DNA from: Bacteroidales bacterium | GTDB lineage: Bacteria; Bacteroidota; Bacteroidia; Bacteroidales; UBA932 | Length of the DNA stretch: 46,990 bases | Direction of reading: 5' to 3' | Assembly: GCA_017483985.1 (NCBI GenBank) | Contig: JAFUUB010000044.1 | Coordinates: 1-46,990, forward strand | Part shown: positions 35,298 through 44,875 of the stretch, in pieces | Numbering within the stretch: position 1 is the stretch's first letter | How the letters are laid out: each line of letters opens with the position of its first letter | The notes under the pieces: generated by a model | Databases searched by the model: none | Told to the model about the DNA's origin: nothing | Seen by the model: the letters and a program-made list of their open reading frames with translations, nothing else | Position numbers and translations under genes: made by a program

Positions 35298-37640
35298 ATG
35301 AAAAAAATCTTTCTGATCGCTGCCGCGGGGATGGTGACCCTGTCCGCCCTCGCACAGCCCCAGCTCCGCAAGGACAACATCGATGAGGTTATCAAGGCGA
35401 TGACCCTGGAAGAGAAGGCCACCCTGCTGGTCGGCGGCGCCCGCGCCGTCATCGTGGATGGTGTCCCGACCGGTACCGCCGCCAAGGTGCCCGGCGCCGC
35501 CGGCAACACCCGCCCGATCGAACGTCTCGGCATTCCGGGAACCGTCCTCGCCGACGGCCCTGCCGGTGTCCGTATTTCCCCGACCCGTCAGGGTGACAAG
35601 AACACCTATTATGCTACCGGTTTCCCGGTGGGAACCCTCCTCGCCAGCTCCTGGGACGTCGACCTCGTCCAGAAGGTGACCAAGGCCATGGGTGAAGAAG
35701 TCCACGAGTATGGTGTGGACGTCCTCCTCGCCCCGGGTATGAACATCCATCGTAACCCGCTTTGCGGCCGTAACTTCGAGTATTTCTCCGAGGATCCGGT
35801 CCTCTCCGGTAAGATGGCCGCTGCCTATGTCAACGGTATCCAGAGCAACGACGTGGGTGTCTCCATCAAGCACTACGCCGTCAACAACCAGGAGACCAAC
35901 CGCAACGAGGACAATGCCCGCGTCAGCGAGCGCGCCCTCCGCGAGATCTACCTCAAGAACTTCGAAATCGCCGTCAAGGAATCCGATCCCTGGACCGTCA
36001 TGTCCTCCTACAACAAACTCAACGGCGAGTACACCCAGCAGAAACATGATCTGCTCACCGGTATCCTCCGCGACGAGTGGGGCTACAAGGGCATCGTCAT
36101 GACCGACTGGGGCAACAAGGCCGGTACGGTCAAGTCCGCATGGGCCGGCAACGACCTTATGGAACCGGGCAACCAGAACGAAATCGACCGCATTGTCGCC
36201 GGTGTCAAGGACGGCTCCCTCAAGATTGAGGATGTCGACCGCAACGTCCGCAACATGCTGAACTACATCGTGAAGACTCCTTCCTTCAAGAATTACAAAT
36301 ACTCCAACAAGCCGGACCTGAAGGGTCATGCTGAGGTTGCCCGCAAGGCTGCCGCCGAGGCCATGGTCCTGCTCCGCAACGAGAACAACACCCTGCCGAT
36401 CAAGGATGCCAAGAAGGTCGCCCTTTACGGTATCTCCGCCCTTGACTTCGTCGCCGGCGGCACCGGTTCCGGCAATGTCAACAAGGCTTATGTCGTGAAC
36501 ATGAAGGAAGGTCTCGAGAATGCCGGCTTCGAAGTCGACAAGACCCTCATGGACTTCTATCAGGCCCAGCTCAACATGAACAGCGCCACCACCGCCCTGA
36601 CCGCCGCCCCGGGCCGTTTCTTCGGCTTCGGTTCCGCCAAGGCCGCTGAGGTCGCCATTCCTGAGAATGCCATCAGCAACGAGGCCCGCAACAACGACAT
36701 CGCCATCATCGTCCTCGGCCGCAACGCCGGTGATGGTGCCGACCGCAAGATGGTCGACGACTTCGACCTGACCGCGATCGAGCGCGAACTCGTCCGCAAC
36801 GTCAGCACCGCTTTCCACTCCCTGGGCAAGAAGGTCGTCGTCGTCCTCAACATCGGCGGCGTGATCGAGACCTACTCCTGGAAGAACATGGTCGACGCGA
36901 TCCTCCTCCCTTGGTCCCCGGGCCAGGAAGGCGCCAACTCCGTCGCTGACGTCCTGACCGGCAAGGTCAACCCGTCCGGCAAGCTCCCGATGACGTTCCC
37001 GATCTCCTTCATGGATCACCCGTCCTCCGCCAACTTCCCGTACAACTACAACCGCAACGCCAACCAGGGCTTCGGCTTCGGTTTCGGCGGCAACCAGCAG
37101 CGCGCCCAGGTCAAGGATGTCGACTACACCCTCTATGAGGAAGGCATCTATGTCGGCTACCGTTACTTCACCACCGCCGGCAAGGAGGTTTCCTATCCGT
37201 TCGGCTACGGTCTGAGCTACACCACCTTCTCCTACAGCAAGCCGGTCGTCAAGGCCACTGCTGACGGCTTCGAGGCCAGCGTGACCGTCACCAACACCGG
37301 CAAGGTCGCCGGTAAGGAAGTCGTCGAGCTCTATGTCTCCGCTCCTGCGGGCGGTCTCGAGAAGCCGGCCTGCGAACTCAAGGCCTTCGGCAAGACCCGC
37401 GAACTCGCTCCGGGCGCTTCCCAGACCCTGACCTTCAAGGTGACCAACTACGAGCTTGCTTCCTACAATGAGTCTACTTCCGCATGGGAGGCTCCGGCCG
37501 GCGCCTACAAAGTTTACTTTTCCGCCAATGTGGCCGATACCCGTGCCAACGGTACCTATCAGCTCAAGAAGGCTGCCAAGTGGCAGATGACCAAGCTCTT
37601 CGAGCTGGATGGCGAACTCAACGAGCTCAGCCTCAAATAA
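35298..37640 (+). CDS. GH3 beta-glucosidase, secreted
   Basis: The product has 780 residues with a signal peptide ending at ALAQ. The GH3 N-terminal barrel shows LADGPAGVRISP, SIKHYAVNNQETNR (substrate-binding Lys-His) and the nucleophile Asp270 in IVMTDWG. The C-terminal alpha/beta sandwich begins near 350 (AAAEAMVLLRNE) and a fibronectin-III-like domain lies at about 650-730 (VTVTNTGKVAGKEVVELYV). Such enzymes remove terminal beta-linked glucose or related sugars, for example the core glucose left after rhamnose removal from a rutinoside-type glycoside. Codon use is strongly biased to C-ending codons and CGC/CGT arginine, unlike the CGG-rich flanking genes, suggesting very high expression. 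It is monocistronic: its own promoter lies upstream and a clear terminator downstream. Confidence 0.94.
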   Translation: MKKIFLIAAAGMVTLSALAQPQLRKDNIDEVIKAMTLEEKATLLVGGARAVIVDGVPTGTAAKVPGAAGNTRPIERLGIPGTVLADGPAGVRISPTRQGDKNTYYATGFPVGTLLASSWDVDLVQKVTKAMGEEVHEYGVDVLLAPGMNIHRNPLCGRNFEYFSEDPVLSGKMAAAYVNGIQSNDVGVSIKHYAVNNQETNRNEDNARVSERALREIYLKNFEIAVKESDPWTVMSSYNKLNGEYTQQKHDLLTGILRDEWGYKGIVMTDWGNKAGTVKSAWAGNDLMEPGNQNEIDRIVAGVKDGSLKIEDVDRNVRNMLNYIVKTPSFKNYKYSNKPDLKGHAEVARKAAAEAMVLLRNENNTLPIKDAKKVALYGISALDFVAGGTGSGNVNKAYVVNMKEGLENAGFEVDKTLMDFYQAQLNMNSATTALTAAPGRFFGFGSAKAAEVAIPENAISNEARNNDIAIIVLGRNAGDGADRKMVDDFDLTAIERELVRNVSTAFHSLGKKVVVVLNIGGVIETYSWKNMVDAILLPWSPGQEGANSVADVLTGKVNPSGKLPMTFPISFMDHPSSANFPYNYNRNANQGFGFGFGGNQQRAQVKDVDYTLYEEGIYVGYRYFTTAGKEVSYPFGYGLSYTTFSYSKPVVKATADGFEASVTVTNTGKVAGKEVVELYVSAPAGGLEKPACELKAFGKTRELAPGASQTLTFKVTNYELASYNESTSAWEAPAGAYKVYFSANVADTRANGTYQLKKAAKWQMTKLFELDGELNELSLK

Positions 37641-37669
37641 GACATTTCATACCTTTTCATAATTAAGTT

Positions 37670-37705
37670 GCGGCCGGAGCCCGGGAGGGTTCCGGCCGTA
37701 TTTTT
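37670..37705 (+). terminator. Rho-independent terminator after GH3
   Basis: CGGCCGGA (37671-37678) pairs with TCCGGCCG (37691-37698), extendable by a G-T pair, followed by TATTTTTCTT. Confidence 0.8.
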
Positions 37706-37706
37706 C

Positions 37707-37737
37707 TTGATTATTTGCCGGTGTTTCGTTACATTTG
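37707..37737 (+). promoter_or_regulatory. Promoter of the seven-gene operon
   Basis: TTG (37707-37709), exactly 20 nt, then TACATTTG (37730-37737): a full Bacteroidota promoter. It lies directly behind the GH3 terminator and 16 bp before the ATG of the SGNH hydrolase. Confidence 0.7.
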
Positions 37738-37753
37738 TGGAAACCGCATTGTT

Positions 37754-38584
37754 ATGAAACGCCTTTTGCTTCTCTTTGCGTTGCTGGGCCTCGTGCTTTC
37801 TGTCTCCGCCCAGCAGCCGCAGCGCCGTCCGATGACCCAGGAAGAGATCCAGGCCTGGCTGCGCCGCCAGAAACCGAACCCTTCTGCGCATACCCTCCGT
37901 CCGGATCCGCTGGCCTTGCATCAGAGCCCTTATCGGGGAAGCAAGAATTTCGGGAAATCCATCGCCGTCTTCGGCGGGTCGCTGTCGGTGAACAAGGAGT
38001 CGGACGTCGCCAAGCAGATGTGGGCCGACCTGCTGGATGCGACCGTGGTGACCTACGGCGTCGGCGGGGCCGGTTTTTCCTATGACCAGGGCTGCACCCT
38101 GCAATGGCAGGTGGATACCGCGGGCGTCTATGACATCTATGTCCTGTGGGCCTCCACGAACGATTATACCAACAGCCGCGAGTGCGGGACCTGGCAGGAC
38201 TATACCGTCTATGACAATTACGACGAAAGCAAGCGCGTGACCCAGTGCGGCGGCATCAACTACTGCATCAAGAAGATCCTGGAGAAGAATCCGCGGGCGG
38301 AGATTTATTTCTTTACCTCCCTGCGTTTCTTCGGACAGGACGCCGGACACAACCCTTTCTCCACGGAACCGAACAAGACCGGAAAGACCTTCGCCGAGTA
38401 CATCCAGGCCCAGCGGGACTGCTGCGCGTATTATGGCATCCCGGTGCTGGACCAGTTCAACCTGCAGGGAATCAATGAATTCAATGTTTCCGAGTATTAC
38501 GTCGGCGACAAGCTTCACATGAATGAGGAAGGCTACCGCAGGATCGGTCCCGTACAGGCCGCCTTCCTGGCCAACGGAAGATAG
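37754..38584 (+). CDS. SGNH/GDSL-type hydrolase, secreted
   Basis: The product has 276 residues from MKRLLLLF, with a signal peptide ending at SVSAQ; the frame opens earlier (37715), but that start would precede the promoter. Block I is IAVFGGSLSV with nucleophile Ser76 (GGS in place of GDS). Block III-like Asn lies in WASTNDY. Block V is DKLHMNEEGYRRIG with Asp252 and His255. This set is typical of SGNH carbohydrate esterases that remove acetyl or other acyl groups, though bare sequence cannot separate acetyl- from aryl-esterase. It is the first gene of the operon that runs to 46751; the next gene starts 20 bp later. Confidence 0.85.
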   Translation: MKRLLLLFALLGLVLSVSAQQPQRRPMTQEEIQAWLRRQKPNPSAHTLRPDPLALHQSPYRGSKNFGKSIAVFGGSLSVNKESDVAKQMWADLLDATVVTYGVGGAGFSYDQGCTLQWQVDTAGVYDIYVLWASTNDYTNSRECGTWQDYTVYDNYDESKRVTQCGGINYCIKKILEKNPRAEIYFFTSLRFFGQDAGHNPFSTEPNKTGKTFAEYIQAQRDCCAYYGIPVLDQFNLQGINEFNVSEYYVGDKLHMNEEGYRRIGPVQAAFLANGR

Positions 38585-38604
38585 CATTTACAGCTCCCCA
38601 TACT

Positions 38605-39315
38605 ATGAAAAAGATTACCTGTTTGTTGCTGCTGATCCTTGCGGCAGGGTTCCTGCCCGCCTGCAAGGTCGACAAGGCTTATGACCTGGACCAGCCGATC
38701 GATTCCCACGTCCGGCTGGTCAAGGGACTGACCATCCCCATCGGCGATGTGGGAAAGATCGATACGAAGACCATGATGGTCATCCTGGGCAGCGATTACA
38801 TTTCCTATGATGAGGAAGGCCATGTCGTCCTGGATTTCACGGAAAATCCCGAGTTGGTCCTCGAGTTCGACATCAAGGGCCTCAACATGTACCATTCCTA
38901 TTCTTTCGGCGGACCGGTCGGCGTGGACCTGGACATGGAGGTCGGCAATACGTCTCCCTTCGCGTTCAGCCTGGAGGCATCCTTCATCGATGATGCCGGC
39001 AAGTTGGTACCCGCCTATAACCCCCTGATCAAGGGCGAGGTGGAATCCGGGCACCCCGACGATCCCTCCTTTTCCTATATCACCTTGTCCGCGACCGTGA
39101 AGGAGATCGTCCCCTTCGACGGCATCCGCTTCCGCTTCCATTTCCATGGCGGGGAACTGGTCGGGAAAAAGTATACGGTGACAGACCAGGAATCCCTGAC
39201 ATTCAACGGTTTGAAAGCCCATCTTCCGGAAGGACTCGAGTTCGATACGGACTGGTGGGCAGCCCTCAAGCCCTATCTGACCTTCGTGAAACTGATCTAT
39301 AAATCCGGGAAATAA
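38605..39315 (+). CDS. Uncharacterised lipoprotein, partner of the downstream barrel protein
   Basis: The product has 236 residues with a lipoprotein signal (Cys20 in FLPACKVDK). The mature start KAYDLDQPIDSHVRL and the beta-rich remainder resemble Bacteroidota envelope lipoproteins that precede DUF5723-type barrel genes; I do not recognise a named function. No catalytic motif is visible. The barrel gene starts 2 bp after its stop, so the pair is translationally linked. Its presence among glycosidase genes is unexpected; a structural or docking role in the outer membrane is conceivable. Confidence 0.75.
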   Translation: MKKITCLLLLILAAGFLPACKVDKAYDLDQPIDSHVRLVKGLTIPIGDVGKIDTKTMMVILGSDYISYDEEGHVVLDFTENPELVLEFDIKGLNMYHSYSFGGPVGVDLDMEVGNTSPFAFSLEASFIDDAGKLVPAYNPLIKGEVESGHPDDPSFSYITLSATVKEIVPFDGIRFRFHFHGGELVGKKYTVTDQESLTFNGLKAHLPEGLEFDTDWWAALKPYLTFVKLIYKSGK

Positions 39316-39317
39316 TC

Positions 39318-40712
39318 GTGAGAAAGCTGTTATTCTGCCTGGTTTTGCTGGCGATTGCCGGCAACCTGTCCGCCCAGAATTTCCGTGGCGGCTATTTCCT
39401 GGACGGCTACACCTTCGGCTACAAGCTGAACCCTGCCATGGCCGGCGATGTCGATTATGTCGGTCTGCAGACGGTTACGTCGGTCCGGAGTAACCTGTCC
39501 CTGAAGTATTTCCTGTTTCCCGACCCGGATGGGGAAGGCCTCGTGACGGGGCTTCACAACAGCGTGGACGCCGAGGCGTTCCTCGCCCCGCTGCAGAAAG
39601 AGATGAATCCGGCTGTCATGGAGGAAGACCTGAATATCTTTTCCTTCGGCTATGAAAAGAACGGGCGGTACCATGTCTTCGACGCTTCGCTGCGGGCGGG
39701 GGTGGCGACCAACGTCCCGTACGACACCTTCGAATTCCTGAAGGTCGGTACGCAGTGGCACAGCGAGTTCGACATGAAGGACCTCTTTGCCAAATCCCAT
39801 ACCTGGCTGGAACTTTCCTACGGCCAGTCGATGCAGGTGTCTGACAGGCTCCGCATCGGCGCCCGGGTGAAGGGACTGCTGGGGCTGTCCTATGCCTCCG
39901 CGCATTTCCGGGAGCTCTCGTTGAGCCTGCAGGAGAATTACTGGCGGATCCTGTCTCATAGCGACATGGAGTTCGCCGGACACGGGATCGACTACAAACT
40001 GAAACAGCAGGATGTTTACAACGACAAAGGGGAAGTGATCGGGAAGAAGGAAATTAATGAGGTGAAGTTCGGCTCCATCGCCATCCGACCGGAGAAGTTT
40101 TTGGACATCAATGGATTGGGAGCAACGTTCGATGCCGGTGTGCAGTGGTCCCCGATGGACGGTCTGACCCTGTCCGCCGCCTTGCTGGATGTCGGCGGCA
40201 TCAAATGGTTCGATTCCATGTACGCCCGGACGCCGGACCTGGATTTCAGGAGCGATCCGGACCACATGCTGGTAGACCGGGACGAGAATGCCGCCTCGGC
40301 GCTGGGCGACATCGTCCGTTTCGTCGTGCAGGATGAAAAGAAGAATTCCTTCGACTGGATGACGGCCACCGTCAATGCCGGGGCCGAATACCGTCTTCCG
40401 TTTTATGACAAGATGACCGTCGGCCTGCTGGGCATGTACAAACTGGACAACATCTTCCGGTGGGCGGAGATCCGCGGCGCGGTCAGTGCTTCACCGCTGA
40501 AATGGCTGAGCCTGAGCGTAAACGTGGGATACAACACCTATGGCATGGCGTATGGGGCGGCCTTGGCCGTCAATACCCGGCCGGTGCGGGTCTTTATCGG
40601 AACGGACGCCTATGTGACCGAAATGACCCCGCAGATGGTTCCGCTTTCGCGTCTGAACCACAATTTCCAGTTCGGCGTGGCCGTGCCAATCCATAAAAAC
40701 AAGAGACACTGA
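39318..40712 (+). CDS. DUF5723-like outer-membrane beta-barrel protein
   Basis: The product has 464 residues beginning at a GTG (39318-39320) 2 bp after the previous stop, with a signal peptide ending at NLSAQ. The rest alternates amphipathic strands and turns, with the opening GYKLNPAMAGDVDYVGL and repeated strand pairs such as LRIGARVKGLLGLSY, GLTLSAALLDVGGIKWF and MTVGLLGMYKLDN. This is characteristic of the DUF5723 (PorP/SprF-like) barrels of Bacteroidota. Their function is not established; some related barrels support secretion or anchoring. The DUF1593 gene overlaps its stop by 1 bp (TGATG), showing translational coupling within the rhamnosidase operon. Confidence 0.8.
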   Translation: MRKLLFCLVLLAIAGNLSAQNFRGGYFLDGYTFGYKLNPAMAGDVDYVGLQTVTSVRSNLSLKYFLFPDPDGEGLVTGLHNSVDAEAFLAPLQKEMNPAVMEEDLNIFSFGYEKNGRYHVFDASLRAGVATNVPYDTFEFLKVGTQWHSEFDMKDLFAKSHTWLELSYGQSMQVSDRLRIGARVKGLLGLSYASAHFRELSLSLQENYWRILSHSDMEFAGHGIDYKLKQQDVYNDKGEVIGKKEINEVKFGSIAIRPEKFLDINGLGATFDAGVQWSPMDGLTLSAALLDVGGIKWFDSMYARTPDLDFRSDPDHMLVDRDENAASALGDIVRFVVQDEKKNSFDWMTATVNAGAEYRLPFYDKMTVGLLGMYKLDNIFRWAEIRGAVSASPLKWLSLSVNVGYNTYGMAYGAALAVNTRPVRVFIGTDAYVTEMTPQMVPLSRLNHNFQFGVAVPIHKNKRH

Positions 40713-42271
40713 TGAAATACTTTACCCTCGTTTCCTTTGCCGCGGCGGTCCTCCTGGCCGCCGGCTGCAGCAAGGCCCCGAAAGACGGGGTGTTCCAGGC
40801 GCCGCGCACCATCGTTACCTGCGACCCGGAACTGGACGACAATAACTCCATGATCCGTTTCCTGCTGCATGCCACCGATTTCCAGATCGACGGCCTGGTC
40901 TATACGAGCAGTCGTTTCCACTGGCTCGGGGACGGAAAGGGCACGACCCAGTTCATTCCGGGCGGCGAGTATGACAACATGGGCCTCGGTCCGCAGACTT
41001 CCTGGCGGTTCAATCCCGAAGAGCGTTTCATCGACGACATCATCGATGCCTACGAGCAGTGCTATGCCAACCTGAAGGTCCATGACAGCCGGTATCCGAC
41101 CCCGGAATACCTGCGCAGCGTGACCAAATGGGGCAACTGCGTCTTCGAAGGCGACTATTCCTATGACACGGACGGGTCCAACTTGATTAAAAAGAACATC
41201 CTCGACGACAAGCCGGGCCCGCTCTTCATCCAGGCCTGGGGCGGCAGTTCCTCCATCGCCGCGGCCCTCCGGTCCATCGAGGACCAGTACAAGGGCACAC
41301 CCGAGTGGGACGCCATCGTAAAGAAGGTCAACGAGAAGGTGATCCTCTGCCTGTCCGGCGACCAGGACAACGCCTATAACAGTTACATTGCCGTGAACTG
41401 GCCGGATGTCTGGGTGTGGAGTACCAACGCCCAGATGGGCCGCTGGGCCGGCAATCCGAGCCTGACGGATCCGGAATGGACTGCCAAGTACATGACCCTC
41501 GGCCCGATCGGCGCACGCGTGCGCCTGTGGGGCGACGGCAAGCAGATGGTTCCGGGTGACATGACCGACTTCATCGGCCCTTCCGCCGGCAAGACCCGGG
41601 AAGAGATGGCAGCGGAAGGATACTATGTATGGCGGGCGATCGAACCGCAGGGAACCCTTTACAGCGATGGGGACAGCGGTTGCTTTTATATGTTGATCGA
41701 CAATGGCCTGCGTGCCTGGCAGGATCCGACCTGGGGCGGCTGGAGCGGCCGTTGGGACATTACCAAGGGAGAGCCGCAGTCCGGACATCCCGCCTATATG
41801 GGGAACAATGTGGCACAAATGAGCCGCCGACCGGTTCCTCTCCGGCAAGCGGTCCCCGCTCCTTCGGAGGATCATACCTTCCCGAATATGATGCCTGAGC
41901 GGAATCTCTCCGAGGCGGCCCGCATGAAATGGTCCGTCACGCCGAACTTTGCCGATGCCAACCATTATCCGGTCGTCAGCGGTCCGTTCGAGCTCACGGC
42001 GGCCCCCGGCGAGACCGTGAAAATCAAGGCGAAGGCTTCCGATCCTGATGGCGATGCCCTGACGCTGAAATGGTGGTACTTCCCGGTGGGCACCTATGTG
42101 CTGACCAACGCCGAAGCCCTGTCCGTCGACAGCCCGGATACGGCCCAGACGACCTTTACGGTCCCGGCCGACGCCAAGAGCGGCGACACGATCCATTTCG
42201 TGCTGCAGGCCCAGGATGGCGGTGACCCGGTCCTGACACGATACTTGCGAACAATTATTACCGTTAAATAA
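40712..42271 (+). CDS. DUF1593 nucleoside-hydrolase-like lipoprotein
   Basis: The product has 519 residues with a lipobox Cys19 (LLAAGCSKA). Residues about 30-330 match the DUF1593 family, whose fold is that of nucleoside hydrolases. The metal-site motif DPELDDNNS (Asp38, Asp42, Asp43) parallels the DTDxxxDD motif of that superfamily. Residues about 420-519 form an Ig-like C-terminal domain (ASDPDGDALTLKWWYFPVGTY), as in the Sde182-like carbohydrate-binding relatives. DUF1593 proteins recur in plant-polysaccharide loci, but their reaction is not settled; hydrolysis of an N- or O-ribosyl-type bond is one idea. The GH78 gene begins 2 bp after its stop. Confidence 0.85.
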   Translation: MKYFTLVSFAAAVLLAAGCSKAPKDGVFQAPRTIVTCDPELDDNNSMIRFLLHATDFQIDGLVYTSSRFHWLGDGKGTTQFIPGGEYDNMGLGPQTSWRFNPEERFIDDIIDAYEQCYANLKVHDSRYPTPEYLRSVTKWGNCVFEGDYSYDTDGSNLIKKNILDDKPGPLFIQAWGGSSSIAAALRSIEDQYKGTPEWDAIVKKVNEKVILCLSGDQDNAYNSYIAVNWPDVWVWSTNAQMGRWAGNPSLTDPEWTAKYMTLGPIGARVRLWGDGKQMVPGDMTDFIGPSAGKTREEMAAEGYYVWRAIEPQGTLYSDGDSGCFYMLIDNGLRAWQDPTWGGWSGRWDITKGEPQSGHPAYMGNNVAQMSRRPVPLRQAVPAPSEDHTFPNMMPERNLSEAARMKWSVTPNFADANHYPVVSGPFELTAAPGETVKIKAKASDPDGDALTLKWWYFPVGTYVLTNAEALSVDSPDTAQTTFTVPADAKSGDTIHFVLQAQDGGDPVLTRYLRTIITVK

Positions 42272-42273
42272 CT

Positions 42274-44856
42274 ATGAGAACGAAAGCTATTTTATCCGCG
42301 GCCGTAGCCCTGGCCCTGGCCGCCTGTGGAAAACCTGCCCCCGAGGTTGTTGGAGTGAAAACGGATGCGTTGGACGCCGCTGCCTGGGAGGCCTCGCAGT
42401 GGATTTCCGCGGCGGATGCGCCGGTCATAACGGAACGGAATGCCGACCTTGCGGCGGACGGTGCCAGCTGGTTCGTCGCTTCCTTTACGAATGCGAAGAA
42501 GGTCGCTTCCGTCCGGTGGATGACCACGGGCCTGGGTGTCTTTCAGTTGTATCTGAACGGCACGCCGGTCGGGGAAGAAGCGCTTAAACCGGGCTTTACG
42601 GACTATCGCAAGACCAAACGTTCGTTTACGTATGATATCACGGATGCCTTTGTCCGGAAGGCCGGCGCAGAGAACGTGCTTTCGGCGCAGGTGACGCCCG
42701 GCTGGTGGGCGGACCGGGTCGTCACGCCCTGGTGGGTGGAAGGCATGAACGGCCGGAAATGTGCATTCCGGTCCGTCCTGGAGGTGACGTATGCCGATGG
42801 CAGCCAGGAGCGTTTCGGGACCGATACGGAGCATTGGAAGGCCGGTATCGCCGGGCCTGTCAAGCATGCCGCCATCTATGACGGGGAGACCTATGACGCC
42901 CGGATACTGCCGGGCTGGGCAACGCCCGAGAAACTCGCGGCGCCCGAGGTGAATACCGAATTCCAGGGCGAGATCCTCCCTTCGGAAGGCGCGGAGATCT
43001 ATTTCCGTAAAGACTTGGTCCTGAATCCGGTACGAACGCTTGTCTGGGAAGGGGCCGAGGGCGCCGTCGAGGCAGAGAAGAAAGAGGATGTCGAATATGG
43101 CAAAATCGTCGTAAAGCGGGAATATGCGGCAGGGGAGGAAGTGGTCCTGCAGCCGGGAGAGACCCTGGTGGTGGACTTCGGACAGAATGCGTCCGCCGTC
43201 CCGTCGTTCGTATTCCAGGCGGCGGAAGGAACGGTCCTGACCTGCCTGCCGGGTGAAATCCTGAATGACGGCAACGGCGCCGAGCGCCGGAACATGGATG
43301 GGCCGGAGGGCAGCGTCCACCGCCGCAACCTGCGCGACCGGGGCGGCTGGTTCCGGTTGATCTATACCTTTGCCGGCAATGCGGATTTCGTGTCGTATTA
43401 TCCGCAGTGCACGTTCTTCGGATACCGGTATATCTCGGTTACGGCTACGGCTCCGGTCCGTTTCCGTTCCATCCAGTCCCTTCCGGTTTCCTCCATTACC
43501 AAGGAGATGGAGACCGGGACCCTCACGACGGGGAATGATCTGATCAATCAATTGATTTCCAATACGGTCTGGGGCCAGCGTTCGAATTATCTCTCGGTCC
43601 CGACCGATTGCCCGCAGCGGGATGAGCGCCTGGGCTGGATGGCCGACACGCAGGTCTTTACGGAGACCGGTTCCTTCTTCGCCAACACCGCCCGTTTCTT
43701 CCACAAGTGGCTGCGTGACGTCCGCGACATGCAGAGCGAGACCGGTGCCTACCAGGGCGTCGCCCCGGTGTCCATGGGCGGCGACGGCTGGATGCGCCTG
43801 GGTTGGGCGGACGCCGGCATCATCGTGCCGTGGACGGTCTGGAAACAGTTCGGGGACACGGAGGTGATCGATGAGAGCTGGGATTCGATGGAACGCTTCA
43901 TCACCCATGTGGACGAAACGAAATATGACCATGTGACCTTGCGCCCGGAGAACGGCAATTACCAGTGGGCCGACTGGCTGAGCTACGAACCGCTGGAGAA
44001 CTGCAGCGGCGGCGCTTTCCAGCCGGACGGTCATCCCTGGCCGGACGCCATCCGGTACTGGAGCTACCTGAGTGCTTCGTATTGGGTCATTGATGCCGGC
44101 CTGATGAAGGACATAGCGGCCGCGACCGACCGGGATGCCGCGAAGTATGCGGACATGGAGAAGCGGGCCAAGGACTATATCAAGTCGGAATTCATGAACC
44201 CGGACGGCACCTTCAAGACCGCGATCCTCAACACCATGCAGACCCCGGCGCTGTTTGCGCTGAAGAACGGCCTGGTGGAGGGGAAGGCACGCGAGGATAT
44301 GCTCTCGCGGCTCCGCCGGAATTTCGAGGAGCATGGCAACTGCCTGCAGACCGGGTTCCTCGGGACCTCCATCCTGATGGACGTCCTGACGGAAAATGGG
44401 ATGACGGACATCGCCTATGAGCTGCTCTTCCAGCGGAAGAACCCGAGCTGGCTGTATTCCGTGGACAACGGTGCGACGACCATCTGGGAGCGCTGGAACA
44501 GCTACATGGTGGACAAGGGCATGGGCCCGAACGGCATGAACAGTTTCAACCACTATGCCTACGGCTGCGTGTGCGCGTGGATCTGGAAGACGGCGGCCGG
44601 TATCGCGGCCGATCCGGCGAATCCGGGTTTCAAGCATATCATCATGAAACCGGTCCCGGACAAGCGGCTCGGTCATATCGAGGCCTCCTACCCGTCCGCG
44701 GCGGGCCTGATCAAGAGTGCATGGCGGTATGAGGGTGACCGATGGATCTGGGAATTCACCATCCCGGAAGGCGCTACCGCTTCCGTCACCCTGCCCGGCG
44801 AGACCGAGGTAAAAGAATACGCAGCCGGCTCCTACCGGCTCGAAACAGAAGGATAA
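42274..44856 (+). CDS. GH78 alpha-L-rhamnosidase lipoprotein
   Basis: The product has 860 residues with a lipobox Cys18 (ALAACGKP). Domain order is canonical: N-terminal sandwich with FQLYLNGTPVGEEALKPGFTDY, concanavalin-like domain (VVDFGQNASA, about 300), (alpha/alpha)6 barrel (about 430-780) and a C-terminal beta domain ending in SVTLPGETEVKEYAAGSY. General acid Glu451 lies in CPQRDERLGW and general base Glu739 in TTIWERWNSY; both residues of the GH78 pair are intact. The enzyme removes terminal alpha-L-rhamnose from polysaccharides or plant glycosides by inversion. It is the most confidently assigned rhamnosidase of the window, and anchors the interpretation of the whole locus. The next gene begins 19 bp later. 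Confidence 0.95.
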   Translation: MRTKAILSAAVALALAACGKPAPEVVGVKTDALDAAAWEASQWISAADAPVITERNADLAADGASWFVASFTNAKKVASVRWMTTGLGVFQLYLNGTPVGEEALKPGFTDYRKTKRSFTYDITDAFVRKAGAENVLSAQVTPGWWADRVVTPWWVEGMNGRKCAFRSVLEVTYADGSQERFGTDTEHWKAGIAGPVKHAAIYDGETYDARILPGWATPEKLAAPEVNTEFQGEILPSEGAEIYFRKDLVLNPVRTLVWEGAEGAVEAEKKEDVEYGKIVVKREYAAGEEVVLQPGETLVVDFGQNASAVPSFVFQAAEGTVLTCLPGEILNDGNGAERRNMDGPEGSVHRRNLRDRGGWFRLIYTFAGNADFVSYYPQCTFFGYRYISVTATAPVRFRSIQSLPVSSITKEMETGTLTTGNDLINQLISNTVWGQRSNYLSVPTDCPQRDERLGWMADTQVFTETGSFFANTARFFHKWLRDVRDMQSETGAYQGVAPVSMGGDGWMRLGWADAGIIVPWTVWKQFGDTEVIDESWDSMERFITHVDETKYDHVTLRPENGNYQWADWLSYEPLENCSGGAFQPDGHPWPDAIRYWSYLSASYWVIDAGLMKDIAAATDRDAAKYADMEKRAKDYIKSEFMNPDGTFKTAILNTMQTPALFALKNGLVEGKAREDMLSRLRRNFEEHGNCLQTGFLGTSILMDVLTENGMTDIAYELLFQRKNPSWLYSVDNGATTIWERWNSYMVDKGMGPNGMNSFNHYAYGCVCAWIWKTAAGIAADPANPGFKHIIMKPVPDKRLGHIEASYPSAAGLIKSAWRYEGDRWIWEFTIPEGATASVTLPGETEVKEYAAGSYRLETEG

Positions 44857-44875
44857 TCCTTTTCCTTTTCTGACC

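Noticed and set aside
35298..37640. Recent foreign origin of the GH3 gene because of its codon bias
   Set aside because: The bias is towards C-ending codons and CGC/CGT arginine, as in susC/susD, which is better explained by high expression than by transfer.
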